DNA of 37,872 bases from an uncultured Actinomycetes bacterium (GTDB lineage: Bacteria; Actinomycetota; Actinomycetes; Nanopelagicales; Nanopelagicaceae), in NCBI GenBank assembly GCA_903919375.1, contig CAIXHZ010000042.1, positions 1 through 37,872 on the forward strand. Direction: 5' to 3'. This document shows, one piece after another, positions 1 through 9,553 of the stretch. The translations under genes and the position numbers were made by a program. Under the pieces are notes generated by a model, which was not told the DNA's origin, made no database searches, and worked only from the letters and a program-made list of their open reading frames with translations. Numbering within the stretch: the stretch's first letter is position 1; each line of letters opens with the position of its first letter.

Positions 1-585
1 CATCAGCCAATCATCGAGCAAGCAGCTCGCGTTGGCATGCCATACGTCACTGAGCGTTGGCTCGGCGGCATGCTCACCAACTTCCCTACCGTCTACAAGC
101 GTATTCAGCGACTCAAAGAGCTCGAAGCTCTGGAGAGCCAGAATGATCAGCTCCTCACCAAGAAAGAACTTCTTGTTCTTCGCCGTGAGCGTGAGAAGCT
201 CACACGTAACCTCCAAGGTATTCGCGACATGACCAAGTTGCCTAGTGCAATCTGGGTAGTCGATACCAAGAAGGAACACCTCGCAGTACAGGAAGCACAC
301 AAGCTTGGTATTCCTGTAGTTGCGATCCTCGATACCAACTGCGATCCCGATGAAGTGGATTACAAGATTCCTGGTAACGACGATGCAATTCGTTCCATCC
401 ACCTCCTTACTCGCGTCATCACTGATGCAGCAGTAGCTGGCCTTGCAGCACGTTCTGCAACAGCGGCTGCAGCAGCAGCGTCATCAGTTCCAGCAGCAGA
501 AGCTGCAAAAGCTGAAGTAACTGCAACACTGGAGAAGGAACTCCTTGAGTCAGCAGCTCCAGCAACCGAAGGCGAGGCTAAGTAA
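1..585 (+). CDS. rpsB: 30S ribosomal protein S2 (5' partial)
   Basis: Small-subunit ribosomal protein S2, which binds at the head-body junction of the 30S subunit. The frame is open from base 1 and the real start lies upstream of the window. The visible part contains the conserved [10 protein letters not shown] segment, then the coiled helical region rich in Lys/Glu/Arg, and the block around DTNCDPD typical of S2. The C-terminus (roughly the last 45 residues) is an Ala-rich tail ending in acidic residues, a common actinobacterial extension. The stop codon TAA at 583-585 abuts the tsf start with no gap, so the two are co-transcribed, as is usual for rpsB-tsf. Confidence 0.97.
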   Translation, partial: HQPIIEQAARVGMPYVTERWLGGMLTNFPTVYKRIQRLKELEALESQNDQLLTKKELLVLRREREKLTRNLQGIRDMTKLPSAIWVVDTKKEHLAVQEAHKLGIPVVAILDTNCDPDEVDYKIPGNDDAIRSIHLLTRVITDAAVAGLAARSATAAAAAASSVPAAEAAKAEVTATLEKELLESAAPATEGEAK

Positions 586-1413
586 TTGGCTTACACAGCA
601 GCAGATGTAAAGAAGCTCCGCGAGGAGACTGCAGCGGGCATGCTCGACTGCAAGAAGGCACTCGATGAAGCTAATGGCGATTACCAGAAGGCGGTTGAAC
701 TTATCCGCGTTAAGGGTCTCAAAGGCGTAACAAAGCGCGAAGGTCGCACCACATCAAATGGTCTCGTTCTTGCCAAGGCAGAGGGCAACCTCGGCGTAAT
801 GCTCGAACTGAACTGTGAGACAGACTTCGTAGCTAAGGGCGATCGCTTCCAGGAGCTCGCTGCCGAACTCTTAACTCATCTTGAAGCAAGCAAGATCGGT
901 GATCTCACCGCATTCCTCGCTTCAACAATGGCAAATGGCGAAACGGTTCAGGCAGTAATTGATCAAGGAAATGCAACTCTCGGCGAGAAGATTGAACTTC
1001 GCCGTATTGCAGTTCTCGATGGTCAGCCAGTTGCGCTCTATCTCCACCGCACCAGCCCAGATCTACCTCCTCAGGTAGGCGTACTTGTCCAGTTGGCAAG
1101 CGCAGCAGCTGAAGCCGGAAAAGATATTGCACAGCACATCGCAGCATTCGCACCTCAATATGTCAGCCGCGAGCACATCCCAGCAGAGGCGATCGAAAAC
1201 GAGCGCCGTATTGCTGAAGAGACTGCCCGTGAAGAGGGTAAGCCAGAGGCTTCACTCTCTAAGGTTGTCGAAGGTCGCGTGACCGGTTTTGTAAAGGAAG
1301 TGAGCTTGCTTGAGCAATCTTTCGCTAAGGATGCGAAGAAGACTGTTCAGCAGATTCTCGATGAGGCAAAGACTGCCGTGTCTGCCTTCCATCGCTTCCG
1401 CGTTGGCCAGTAA
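586..1413 (+). CDS. tsf: Elongation factor Ts
   Basis: Guanine-nucleotide exchange factor that recycles EF-Tu from the GDP to the GTP form. The 275-residue protein has the N-terminal UBA-like helical domain (residues 1-55, with the LREETAAGMLDCKKAL helix) and the TDFVAKG motif (residues 79-85) that contacts EF-Tu, followed by the core and coiled-coil regions. The start is a TTG immediately after the rpsB stop codon. No ATG lies nearby, and the family N-terminus (M-A-x-T-A-A-D-V-K) fits exactly, so TTG is chosen. Translation is probably coupled to rpsB. A gap of 69 bases to pyrH follows. Confidence 0.97.
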   Translation: MAYTAADVKKLREETAAGMLDCKKALDEANGDYQKAVELIRVKGLKGVTKREGRTTSNGLVLAKAEGNLGVMLELNCETDFVAKGDRFQELAAELLTHLEASKIGDLTAFLASTMANGETVQAVIDQGNATLGEKIELRRIAVLDGQPVALYLHRTSPDLPPQVGVLVQLASAAAEAGKDIAQHIAAFAPQYVSREHIPAEAIENERRIAEETAREEGKPEASLSKVVEGRVTGFVKEVSLLEQSFAKDAKKTVQQILDEAKTAVSAFHRFRVGQ

Positions 1414-1469
1414 TCTAGGGTCATAGCAAGGCCGTTTTACAGCACCACAGAAGTACCCAACAGTTTGAG

Positions 1470-1514
1470 AGGAGCACTCACTATGGCCCGACCAGGTTAT
1501 AAGAGAGTGCTCCT
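1470..1514 (+). promoter_or_regulatory. Inverted repeat burying the pyrH Shine-Dalgarno
   Basis: The ten bases AGGAGCACTC at 1470-1479 are perfectly complementary to GAGTGCTCCT at 1505-1514, and a G-U pair (1469:1515) can extend the stem. The left arm overlaps the pyrH Shine-Dalgarno sequence (AGAGGAG, 1468-1474) and the start codon at 1483 falls in the 25-base loop. The right arm is within pyrH codons 8-11. This is seen directly; a role in translational control of UMP kinase is inference. Confidence 0.5.
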
Positions 1515-2199
1515 TAAACTTTCTGGTGAAGTTTTTGGCGGCGAGAAGGGCATCGGCGTTGATCCCGATGTTGTTCACGATATCGCCCAGCAAATCGCCG
1601 ATGTTGTTCGCGGCGGAACCCAAATTGCCATTGTTGTAGGCGGTGGAAATTACTTCCGCGGCGCCGAACTTTCCCAACGCGGTATGGATCGCGCTCGCGC
1701 TGACTACATGGGAATGCTCGGAACAGTAATGAACTGCCTGGCTCTTCAAGATTTCTTGGAGAAAGAGGGCATCGAGACCCGAGTTCAAACCGCGATCACT
1801 ATGGGTCAAGTTGCTGAACCTTATATTCCTCGTCGCGCTATTCGCCACCTCGAAAAGGGTCGCGTCGTTATCTTTGGCGCCGGCGCAGGCATGCCATTCT
1901 TCACGACCGATACCGTAGCTGCGCAGCGCGCACTCGAAGTCGGATCCGAAGCGCTCTTGCTCGCAAAGAGTGGAGTTGATGGCGTCTATTCAGCAGATCC
2001 TAAGAAGGATTCTTCTGCCACTAAATTTGATTCCATCTCTTACGACGAAGTTCTCTCCAAATCTCTTGCCGTTGCCGATGCAGCCGCCTTTAGCCTCTGC
2101 CGCGAAAATTCACTACCCATCATCATCTTTGATCTAAAAAATAAAGGCAATATTGGTCGCGCAGTTCGCGGCGAATCAATCGGAACAATCGTCTCGTAA
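1483..2199 (+). CDS. pyrH: Uridylate kinase (UMP kinase)
   Basis: Hexameric bacterial UMP kinase of the amino-acid-kinase fold; phosphorylates UMP to UDP in pyrimidine nucleotide synthesis. The 238-residue protein begins [16 protein letters not shown], the conserved N-terminal phosphate-binding segment, has the VGGGN motif, and has the [12 protein letters not shown] segment near the nucleotide site. An in-frame TTG at 1465 would add six residues, but the ATG at 1483 has a good AGAGGAG Shine-Dalgarno sequence eight bases upstream, so the ATG is chosen. The Shine-Dalgarno lies in an inverted repeat (separate entry). Followed after nine bases by frr, the normal pyrH-frr pair. Confidence 0.96.
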   Translation: MARPGYKRVLLKLSGEVFGGEKGIGVDPDVVHDIAQQIADVVRGGTQIAIVVGGGNYFRGAELSQRGMDRARADYMGMLGTVMNCLALQDFLEKEGIETRVQTAITMGQVAEPYIPRRAIRHLEKGRVVIFGAGAGMPFFTTDTVAAQRALEVGSEALLLAKSGVDGVYSADPKKDSSATKFDSISYDEVLSKSLAVADAAAFSLCRENSLPIIIFDLKNKGNIGRAVRGESIGTIVS

Positions 2200-2208
2200 G
2201 GAAACCCC

Positions 2209-2772
2209 ATGTCAGATATCGCAACTCTTCTCAGTGATTCCACCAGCAAAATGGCTAAGGCTATTGAGGTGGCAAAGGAAGATTTCGGAGCCATTCGCTC
2301 TGGTCGCGCACATCCCACAATGTTTGCCAAGATCGTTGTGGATTACTACGGCACTTACACTGCTCTCACCCAGCTCGCCACAATTCAAGTCCCAGAACCT
2401 CGTATGGCAGTAGTGAGCCCATTCGATAAAGGTGCGATGGCATCGATTGAAAAGGCTATTCGCGAATCCGATCTCGGCGTGAACCCAGCGAGTGATGGCG
2501 CAGTTATCCGCGTGAATTTCCCTGAACTTACCGAAGAGCGCCGCAAGGATTACATCAAAGTTGCTCGCACCAAGGCGGAAGATTCCAAGATCGCTATTCG
2601 CAATATTCGTCGCGCAGCTAAAGAAGCGATGGAGAAACTCGAGAAAGATGGCGATGCTGGTAAAGATGATGTAGCTCGCGGAGAGAAAGATCTCGAGAAG
2701 ATTACCGCTGATCACGTCACCAAGATTGATGAACTCTTAAAGCATAAAGAGACTGAGCTACTCGAAGTTTAA
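2209..2772 (+). CDS. frr: Ribosome recycling factor
   Basis: RRF acts with EF-G to split post-termination ribosomes. The 187-residue length is standard. The sequence shows the three-helix-bundle domain (about residues 1-30 and 105-187, with KVARTKAEDSKIAIRNIRR) and the small beta domain between them (VDYYGTYTALTQLATIQVPEPR). The Shine-Dalgarno (AAGGA) overlaps the pyrH stop codon. It is followed by cdsA after a single base, so pyrH, frr and cdsA probably form one operon. Confidence 0.97.
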   Translation: MSDIATLLSDSTSKMAKAIEVAKEDFGAIRSGRAHPTMFAKIVVDYYGTYTALTQLATIQVPEPRMAVVSPFDKGAMASIEKAIRESDLGVNPASDGAVIRVNFPELTEERRKDYIKVARTKAEDSKIAIRNIRRAAKEAMEKLEKDGDAGKDDVARGEKDLEKITADHVTKIDELLKHKETELLEV

Positions 2773-2773
2773 A

Positions 2774-3622
2774 ATGGATGACCTGCACTCCCTCAATGAG
2801 GCGATAAATAAGAGAGCGGGGCGCAAGCTCCTTCCCTCGATCTTGGTATCGATCTGCCTGCTCGCCCTGGTTTTTGGAAGCGTCATCCTAGCCCCCGCAC
2901 TCTTTGGAGTACTTCTCTGGGTCGCCATCATTCTCGCCTCCCATGAATTAGTGCATGCCTATGGCGATGGGGGAATTGATCTTCCGGAACGGGCCATCCA
3001 AATTGCTGCCACCGGAATTTTGATCGCTGCTTGGTATGGTCGAGTCTCAGGTCTTGCTGTTGCAATGTCGATTGCCGTGCCCAATTTACTTGTCTACATC
3101 ATGATTAAAAGCCCCAAAGATTTCGTTCGACGATCTACATCTGCGGCTTTTGCGCTTTTCTATCTTCCCTTCTTGGGCGGATTTATTCTCTTACTCGCTC
3201 ATAGCAGCAATGCCCCAGCGCGAATTTTGGCTCTTGTTATTCTTGTGAGTTGCAATGACACCTTTGGATATTTTGCAGGCGTCCTCTTTGGTAAGCACCC
3301 ACTGGCACCACAAGTAAGTCCCAAAAAGACGTGGGAAGGGCTGGCTGGCTCCATTGTGGCTACCACGATTGGATCAAGCTTGGTTCTTCGCTACGCCTTG
3401 CATCATGCACTCTGGCTCGGCGCGCTTATTGGAGTCATGGCGGTTATCACATCAACTGCTGGCGATCTCATCGAATCCGCAGTAAAACGCGATCTCTCCA
3501 TTAAGGATATGGGAGCAATTTTGCCCGGACACGGTGGAATACTTGATCGCATCGATTCTGTTCTCTTTACCGGGCCAGCTATTTGGTTTGCGCTCGAATT
3601 TATCAAACACTTTAGTCTGTGA
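2774..3622 (+). CDS. cdsA: Phosphatidate cytidylyltransferase (CDP-diacylglycerol synthase)
   Basis: Integral membrane enzyme that makes CDP-diacylglycerol from phosphatidic acid and CTP, the precursor for PgsA (also in this window, at 35166). The 282-residue protein has several hydrophobic segments beginning at about residue 20 and the CTP_transf_1 signature near the C-terminus ([18 protein letters not shown] with DRIDS, about residues 238-260). The start ATG lies one base after the frr stop codon. A seven-base gap separates it from rlmN. Confidence 0.95.
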   Translation: MDDLHSLNEAINKRAGRKLLPSILVSICLLALVFGSVILAPALFGVLLWVAIILASHELVHAYGDGGIDLPERAIQIAATGILIAAWYGRVSGLAVAMSIAVPNLLVYIMIKSPKDFVRRSTSAAFALFYLPFLGGFILLLAHSSNAPARILALVILVSCNDTFGYFAGVLFGKHPLAPQVSPKKTWEGLAGSIVATTIGSSLVLRYALHHALWLGALIGVMAVITSTAGDLIESAVKRDLSIKDMGAILPGHGGILDRIDSVLFTGPAIWFALEFIKHFSL

Positions 3623-3629
3623 GTCCCGA

Positions 3630-4775
3630 ATGAGCACTAGCGCCGAACGTCCGCAAGATGCACCTGAACTCAAGCTTGTCTTTGATGAGCCAAAGCAGAA
3701 GGTAAAGCCACCGAAGCACTTTGCCGACCTGGCGCCAGAAGATCGTAAAGCGCGCGCTGTCGAATTAGGTATCCCAGCATTTCGTGCAAACCAAATGGCT
3801 GTTCACTTCTTTACTCATTACAACGATGATCCTGAAACATGGAGCGATATTCCTAAGGATCTTCGCGAGACGCTAGTGAAGGAATTTGTTCCTCAACTCA
3901 TCACCTTAGTTCGTACTGTTACTACCGATGGCGGCAAGACCCGCAAAGATTTGTGGCGTCTGCACGATGGCGTTCTGGTGGAGAGCGTACTGATGCGTTA
4001 CACCGACCGCACAACAGTTTGCATCTCCTCACAAGCGGGCTGCGGAATGAACTGCCCGTTCTGCGCAACCGGACAAGGTGGACTTACTCGAAATCTCACC
4101 GCTGGCGAGATCACCGCTCAAGTTGTTGCAGCTGCGCGCATCTGCGCCACGGGTGAAATGCCTGGGGGAGAGACTCGACTCTCCAATGTTGTCTTTATGG
4201 GCATGGGCGAGCCGCTCGCTAACTACAACGCAGTTATCCGCGCCGTTCGTAATATCACCGCGCCGCAGCCCGATGGTCTCGGCATCAGTGCGCGCTCTGT
4301 CACTGTCTCTACAGTGGGACTTGTCAACGGAATTGAAAAACTCCGCGAAGAAGGCATTCCGGTGACACTTGCTGTTTCGCTGCATACTCCCGATGATGAG
4401 CTTCGCGATACGTTGGTCCCTATTAATAATCGATTCAATGTCAAAGAAGTACTGGCCGCAGCTGATGCCTATGCCGAAAAAACGGGCCGCCGTTATTCAA
4501 TTGAGTACGCGATGATTCGCGATATCAATGACCAAGCCTGGCGCTCAGATCTCTTGGGGCGACTTCTTAAAAATCGAAATGCCCACGTGAATCTCATTCC
4601 ACTCAATCCAACACCTGGCTCAAAGTGGACCGCTTCCAGGCCACAGGATGAGGCAGAGTTTGTAAGGATTCTCGAAAATTATGGGGTTCCCGTCACAGTG
4701 CGCGATACCCGCGGCCGGGAAATCGATGGCGCGTGTGGCCAATTGGCAGCGGCCGAGATAACCTCTGAGGCATGA
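3630..4775 (+). CDS. rlmN: Dual-specificity 23S rRNA/tRNA adenine-C2 methyltransferase (radical SAM)
   Basis: Methylates C2 of A2503 in 23S rRNA (and A37 of some tRNAs in E. coli) by a radical-SAM mechanism. The 381-residue protein has the radical SAM cluster motif CxxxCxxC at C138, C142 and C145 (GCGMNCPFC), the GMGEPLANY segment and the C-terminal block [16 protein letters not shown] with the methyl-carrying cysteine. The frame is open upstream to 3534, inside cdsA, but the ATG at 3630 starts the expected N-terminus just after the cdsA stop codon. It overlaps the downstream aldehyde dehydrogenase by ATGA (4772-4775). Confidence 0.96.
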   Translation: MSTSAERPQDAPELKLVFDEPKQKVKPPKHFADLAPEDRKARAVELGIPAFRANQMAVHFFTHYNDDPETWSDIPKDLRETLVKEFVPQLITLVRTVTTDGGKTRKDLWRLHDGVLVESVLMRYTDRTTVCISSQAGCGMNCPFCATGQGGLTRNLTAGEITAQVVAAARICATGEMPGGETRLSNVVFMGMGEPLANYNAVIRAVRNITAPQPDGLGISARSVTVSTVGLVNGIEKLREEGIPVTLAVSLHTPDDELRDTLVPINNRFNVKEVLAAADAYAEKTGRRYSIEYAMIRDINDQAWRSDLLGRLLKNRNAHVNLIPLNPTPGSKWTASRPQDEAEFVRILENYGVPVTVRDTRGREIDGACGQLAAAEITSEA

Positions 4776-6199
4776 AAAGCTTCTCAAACTTTATTGATGG
4801 AAAGTCGACCCCCGCTCTCTCGGGAGAGACCACCGAAGTAATAAATCCCGCTACCGGCGAGGTCTATGCGCAGGCTGCCAACTCTGGCGCAGCCGATGTC
4901 GATGTAGCGATGAAGGCAGCCTCGAAAGCATTTGAAGATTGGCGCGATTCCACGCCATCTGAACGCCAGCGCGCGCTATTAAAAATTGCTGATGCGCTCG
5001 AATCTCGCGCTGACGAACTCGTTGCGATTGAAGTAGAGAACACCGGTAAGCCCATCGCACTTACTCACTCTGAAGAAGTGCCACCGATGATCGACCAAAT
5101 TCGATTCTTCGCTGGCGCTGCTCGCAATCTCGAAGGCAAATCTGCCGGCGAATATATGCGCGGTATGACCTCCTTTATTCGCCGCGAACCCATCGGCATT
5201 TGCGCCCAAGTAACTCCATGGAATTACCCGATGATGATGGCGGTCTGGAAATGGGCACCAGCGATTGCTGCTGGAAATACTGTTGTACTCAAGCCAAGCG
5301 ATACCACTCCCGCATCGACCGTCTTTATGGCCGAAGTTATGGCTGAGTTCCTTCCGGGCGGAGTCTTTAACGTTGTGACCGGAACTCGTGAAACCGGTAA
5401 AGCCTTGGTCGAACATGCAACCCCATCGATGGTCTCTATTACAGGGTCTGTGCGCGCCGGAATTCAAGTAGCACAGAGCGCCGCCACCGATCTTAAGAAA
5501 GTGCACTTAGAGCTTGGCGGCAAGGCACCTGTCGTTGTCTTTGCTGATGCCAACTTAGAGGCGGCAGCTGAAGCGATTGCGATCGCTGGTTACTTCAACG
5601 CCGGCCAAGATTGCACCGCCGCAACACGCGTTATGGTCGAAGCATCTGCATACGATGAATTCGTCGCATTACTAGCTGCGCAGGCGAAGAACAATATTGC
5701 CACTGGTGGACCCACTGAAGATGTTCTCTATGGCTCAGTAAATAACGCCAATCAACTCGCTCATGTTAAGGGCTTTATCGATCGACTTCCAGATCATGCC
5801 AAGATCCAAGCGGGCGGTCACATTATTGATCGCGCTGGTTATTACTTCGAGCCAACCGTCATCTCTCATCTCAACCAGAACGATGACGCTATTCAAAACG
5901 AAATCTTTGGGCCAGTTATCACCGTCCAAAAATTCACCGATGAAGCACAGGCAATTAGCTATGCAAACGGTGTTGTCTATGGCCTTGCTTCCAGCGTGTG
6001 GACGAGTAACCATTCACGAGCAATGCGCCTTGCCAAAGCTTTCGATTTTGGTTGCGTCTGGATCAACACTCATATTCCACTCGTCGCCGAAATGCCACAT
6101 GGTGGTTTCAAACGTTCTGGCTACGGCAAAGATCTCTCCTCTTATGGCTTTGAGGATTACACCCGAATCAAACATGTAATGAGTAACCTCAATGGCTAA
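4772..6199 (+). CDS. Aldehyde dehydrogenase, 4-aminobutanal (or 4-guanidinobutanal) type
   Basis: NAD(P)-dependent aldehyde dehydrogenase of 475 residues. It has the cofactor-binding [13 protein letters not shown] segment (about 148-160), the catalytic glutamate in LELGGKAP (E247) and the nucleophile C281 in [11 protein letters not shown]. The region [20 protein letters not shown] resembles gamma-aminobutyraldehyde dehydrogenases (PatD/YdcW) and betaine aldehyde dehydrogenases. It overlaps rlmN by ATGA and the ureohydrolase gene by eight bases, so the two catabolic enzymes are translationally coupled. The neighbour suggests either putrescine degradation (4-aminobutanal to GABA) or the guanidinobutyrate route. 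Family is certain; substrate is inferred. Confidence 0.85.
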   Translation: MKSFSNFIDGKSTPALSGETTEVINPATGEVYAQAANSGAADVDVAMKAASKAFEDWRDSTPSERQRALLKIADALESRADELVAIEVENTGKPIALTHSEEVPPMIDQIRFFAGAARNLEGKSAGEYMRGMTSFIRREPIGICAQVTPWNYPMMMAVWKWAPAIAAGNTVVLKPSDTTPASTVFMAEVMAEFLPGGVFNVVTGTRETGKALVEHATPSMVSITGSVRAGIQVAQSAATDLKKVHLELGGKAPVVVFADANLEAAAEAIAIAGYFNAGQDCTAATRVMVEASAYDEFVALLAAQAKNNIATGGPTEDVLYGSVNNANQLAHVKGFIDRLPDHAKIQAGGHIIDRAGYYFEPTVISHLNQNDDAIQNEIFGPVITVQKFTDEAQAISYANGVVYGLASSVWTSNHSRAMRLAKAFDFGCVWINTHIPLVAEMPHGGFKRSGYGKDLSSYGFEDYTRIKHVMSNLNG

Positions 6200-7190
6200 T
6201 ATCGGAAATATGTATGGACCTAAGTTCACCTTCTTAGGAATTCCTGAATGCGACCTCGAAGTACCTTCGAGCTTTGCAGGTGCAGATGTTGTCATTGTTG
6301 GTGCGCCGATTGATAGCGGAACATCCCATCGATCAGGTGCCAAGCATGGACCTCAGGCGATTCGTGGTGGCGATTACTTGCCGCATGATGCTGAACGTCC
6401 CCATATGTCGATGCGCGTTGATTCACTTAAAGAACTCAAGATTTATGATGCCGGCGATCTCTTGATGCCGGGCGGGGATATCGTCGCTTCACTGAAATTG
6501 CTCGAAGAGGCAACCGAACTTATCTCGCGCGCAGGCGCTATCCCATTGATTCTCGGTGGCGATCACTCCATCGCCTCAGCTGATGTGCGCGGAATTGCAA
6601 ACCATCGTGGCTTTGGAAAAGTCTCCATGATCCACTTCGATGCCCACGCCGATACAGGCGATACTCAATTTGGTTCACTAGTTGGCCATGGCACGCCTAT
6701 GCGCCAACTTATCGACTCGGGCGCAGTGCGCGGAGATCGATTCTTGCAGTTAGGACTTCGTGGCTACTGGCCAGATGACATCACATTAAAGTGGATGCGC
6801 GATCAAGGAATGCGTTCGTATGAGATGACCGAAATTCATCATCGCGGAATGAAGGAAGTTCTCGATGAATCTTTTGCTCGTCTCACCGACGAATGCGATG
6901 GCGTCTTTCTCTCCGTGGATATCGATGTTGTGGATCCAGGAATGGCGCCAGGTACAGGCACCCCAGAGCCCGGTGGCATGACTAGTCGCGAGCTTCTAGA
7001 AGCTGTTCGTCGTATCTGCTTCGAACTTCCGATTGTCGGGATCGATATTGTTGAGGTCGCACCGGCCTACGACAGCGCCGAAATTACCGCCATTCTTGCC
7101 AACCGCGTTGCATTGGAAGCACTCAGCGCCATCACACTTCGCAAGAAGGGTGGAACATATTCCGCTACTCGTAACCTGCTTGATCGGTAA
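6192..7190 (+). CDS. speB: Agmatinase-family ureohydrolase
   Basis: Binuclear-manganese ureohydrolase of 332 residues that removes urea from a guanidino compound. Metal ligands are visible in GGDHS (H125), DAHAD (D150-D154) and DIDVVDP (D243-D249). It resembles SpeB agmatinase (agmatine to putrescine plus urea). The substrate loop reads GHGTPMRQLIDSG, and guanidinobutyrases and other guanidino hydrolases belong to the same family, so the substrate is not settled from sequence alone. The start ATG overlaps the end of the aldehyde dehydrogenase gene. dxr starts three bases after its stop codon. The context points to arginine-derived nitrogen use. Confidence 0.85.
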   Translation: MANIGNMYGPKFTFLGIPECDLEVPSSFAGADVVIVGAPIDSGTSHRSGAKHGPQAIRGGDYLPHDAERPHMSMRVDSLKELKIYDAGDLLMPGGDIVASLKLLEEATELISRAGAIPLILGGDHSIASADVRGIANHRGFGKVSMIHFDAHADTGDTQFGSLVGHGTPMRQLIDSGAVRGDRFLQLGLRGYWPDDITLKWMRDQGMRSYEMTEIHHRGMKEVLDESFARLTDECDGVFLSVDIDVVDPGMAPGTGTPEPGGMTSRELLEAVRRICFELPIVGIDIVEVAPAYDSAEITAILANRVALEALSAITLRKKGGTYSATRNLLDR

Positions 7191-7193
7191 TTA

Positions 7194-8333
7194 ATGCGCG
7201 AAATCGTAATTTTAGGATCGACGGGGTCGATCGGTGTGCAAGCACTGGAGATCATCGCCGCCAACCCCAATAAGTTTCGCGTCGTTGCGTTAGCAGCTGG
7301 CTCGAAAAATATTCCCCTCCTCATCGAGCAAGCAAGAAAATTCTCCGTTCCCATCATTGCAACTACGGCCGAGCGCGCTGAAGTTCAGGAATTAGCTGGT
7401 GATATCCAGGTAATCGATGGCCCGCTTGCTGCATCTGAAGTCGCCACGATTCCCTGCGATATTGTCCTGAATGGAATTACTGGATCCATCGGTCTTGGTC
7501 CCACTCTTGCTGCACTTGGCGTGGGAAATAAGGTCGCACTTGCCAATAAGGAATCACTTGTAGCAGGTGGCGATTTGGTTATGGCCTTTGGTCGAGATCG
7601 AATCATTCCGGTGGACTCCGAGCACTCTGCGCTCTATCAATGCTTCCTTGCAGGTAAGAGCAGTGAAGTTAAAAAAGTTATCTTGACGGCAAGTGGTGGC
7701 CCATTCCGAGATCGCGAAGATCTATCGGATGTCACAGTGGCAGATGCGCTAGCGCATCCCACGTGGGCAATGGGTCCATTAGTCACCATCAATTCAGCAA
7801 CTTTGATGAATAAGGGCTTAGAGATTATTGAGGCGCACTATCTCTTTGATATTCCATATGCGGCAATCGATGCCGTCATTCATCCACAATCGGTTGTGCA
7901 TTCCATGGTGGAGTTCATTGACGGTTCAACTCTTGCCCAAGCAAGCCCACCCAATATGAAGGGTCCGATCGCTTATGCATTGGGCAATGGTGAGCGAGTG
8001 GCTCGAGCTACCCAGCCAGTCGATTGGAGCAGATCACATCGTTGGGATTTCGCTCCCATCGATACCGCACGTTTTCCTGCAATTGATTTAGCGCGCCGCT
8101 GCGGCGAACTCGGGGGAGGGCTCCCAGCAATCTTTAACGCCGCCAATGAGGTCGCTGTTGAAGCATTTTTGAATGAGCAGATTGCATTCACAGCCATTGT
8201 CGATATCGTGGAGTTAGCTGTGCAAAAACTTGGTGGCAGTGCTCCCGTTATCGCCAGAAATCTCGCCGATGTCAGTGCCATCGAGGATGGTGCTCGTCGT
8301 ATCGCCCACGAATTAGTTCAGGAGAAAAAGTGA
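7194..8333 (+). CDS. dxr: 1-deoxy-D-xylulose-5-phosphate reductoisomerase
   Basis: Second enzyme of the MEP isoprenoid pathway; converts DXP to 2-C-methyl-erythritol 4-phosphate with NADPH and a divalent metal. The 379-residue protein starts with the NADPH-binding GSTGSIGVQAL motif. It then has the NKESLVAGG segment, the metal/substrate block DSEHSALYQC and the C-terminal NAANEVAVEAF segment. All are diagnostic. It overlaps rseP by GTGA (8330-8333). The order dxr-rseP-ispG is the usual actinobacterial arrangement. Confidence 0.97.
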   Translation: MREIVILGSTGSIGVQALEIIAANPNKFRVVALAAGSKNIPLLIEQARKFSVPIIATTAERAEVQELAGDIQVIDGPLAASEVATIPCDIVLNGITGSIGLGPTLAALGVGNKVALANKESLVAGGDLVMAFGRDRIIPVDSEHSALYQCFLAGKSSEVKKVILTASGGPFRDREDLSDVTVADALAHPTWAMGPLVTINSATLMNKGLEIIEAHYLFDIPYAAIDAVIHPQSVVHSMVEFIDGSTLAQASPPNMKGPIAYALGNGERVARATQPVDWSRSHRWDFAPIDTARFPAIDLARRCGELGGGLPAIFNAANEVAVEAFLNEQIAFTAIVDIVELAVQKLGGSAPVIARNLADVSAIEDGARRIAHELVQEKK

Positions 8334-9511
8334 GTTTTGTCGGTGCATTAGCTTTTATCGTTGCTTTACTTCTATCGGTCATGATCCACGAAGCCGGTCA
8401 CTTCTTTACCGCCAAGCGCTTTGGCATGAAAGTGACAGAGTTCTTCCTCGGTTTCGGTAAGAAACTCTGGTCCTTTCAGCGGGGTGAGACCGAATTTGGT
8501 GTGAAAGCGGTTCCTGCCGGTGGTTACTGCCGAATTGTGGGAATGTCGATGCACGAACCGCTCACTGAGGATGAAAGACCGCGCGCTTTCTACACCTCAT
8601 CGGTCCCTAAGCGTCTCATCGTTTTAGGTGCCGGCTCCTTCCTGCATTTTGTATTGGGTTTCATTACGCTCGTAATTCTCTTCTCAGCAGTGGGAACCTC
8701 TGCTGTTTCTGGAACGGTAGGCCTGGTCCCGCAGTGTCTCTCCTCCGATGGTAAGACATGTGCGCCTACTGATCCGGCATCACCTGCATTCGTCGCAGGA
8801 GTAAAGGCTGGCGATCAGATCACTGCGATCGACGGCGTTAAGTATCACCATTGGTCAGATGCAGTAGTCAAGATTCGCGCCTCAGCTGGTAAGCCCATTG
8901 ATCTCACCATTTATCGCGGTGGCTCAATTCTTCACATCACTCTTACGCCGATTGCTCGAACGGTAAATGGCAAGAGTATTGGAATCATGGGCGTCAATAA
9001 TCGCATCGGCAATCAACGCGATAGCGTCATCGAAAGTTTGGGAAGTGCTGGATCTCTCTCACGTCAGCTTTTCACGAGCAGCATCTCCTCGCTCTTCACA
9101 TTGCCAGCTAAAGTTCCTGCGCTCTTTCGCGAAACCTTTGGACGCGAAAAGCGTGATCCGCAAGGACTAGTCGGTGTCGTTGGTGTGGCTCGAGTCAGTG
9201 CCCAGACTGCCAGTGATCCTCATTTAGCTACCCGCGAAAAGATCGCCACCTTCTTACTAATCGTTGCTAGCCTCAATATCTTCGTTGGAATTTTCAATCT
9301 CCTGCCACTCTTGCCCCTCGATGGCGGCCATATGGCGATTGCGATCGCCGATGGAGTGCGTCGCACCTGGGCAAAGCGTCGCAAGCGCCCCATCCCAGCC
9401 CCGCTGGATGTTGAGAAATTAATGCCGGTGACAATTGCGGTATTTGTGCTCTTGGTGGCACTTTCGCTCTTGCTGCTCGCAGCCGATATCTTTAATCCCG
9501 TCACGCTTTAA
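8330..9511 (+). CDS. rseP: Site-2 intramembrane zinc metalloprotease (RseP/Rip1)
   Basis: Membrane-embedded protease of the M50B family that cleaves anti-sigma factors and other membrane substrates in regulated intramembrane proteolysis. The 393-residue protein has the zinc motif HEAGH in its first membrane segment (residues 20-24), a single PDZ domain in the middle (around GVKAGDQITAIDGVKY) and the second catalytic motif NLLPLLPLDGGH near residue 325. A last hydrophobic segment lies close to the C-terminus. The start codon is GTG, overlapping the dxr stop codon. No partner anti-sigma factor is in the window. Confidence 0.94.
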   Translation: MSFVGALAFIVALLLSVMIHEAGHFFTAKRFGMKVTEFFLGFGKKLWSFQRGETEFGVKAVPAGGYCRIVGMSMHEPLTEDERPRAFYTSSVPKRLIVLGAGSFLHFVLGFITLVILFSAVGTSAVSGTVGLVPQCLSSDGKTCAPTDPASPAFVAGVKAGDQITAIDGVKYHHWSDAVVKIRASAGKPIDLTIYRGGSILHITLTPIARTVNGKSIGIMGVNNRIGNQRDSVIESLGSAGSLSRQLFTSSISSLFTLPAKVPALFRETFGREKRDPQGLVGVVGVARVSAQTASDPHLATREKIATFLLIVASLNIFVGIFNLLPLLPLDGGHMAIAIADGVRRTWAKRRKRPIPAPLDVEKLMPVTIAVFVLLVALSLLLLAADIFNPVTL

Positions 9512-9553
9512 ATTGAGATCAAAACTTCACTAGGAATAGGGCAGAATATCCCC

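Noticed and set aside
1252-1848. 198-codon minus-strand ORF across tsf and pyrH
   Set aside because: It covers the ends of two highly conserved plus-strand genes, has no family features and is a product of codon bias (many GAT/CGC/CTC codons leave the opposite strand open).
4979-5506. Minus-strand ORF of 175 codons inside the aldehyde dehydrogenase
   Set aside because: It is a shadow of a gene with intact catalytic residues and has no ribosome-binding site or neighbours on its strand.
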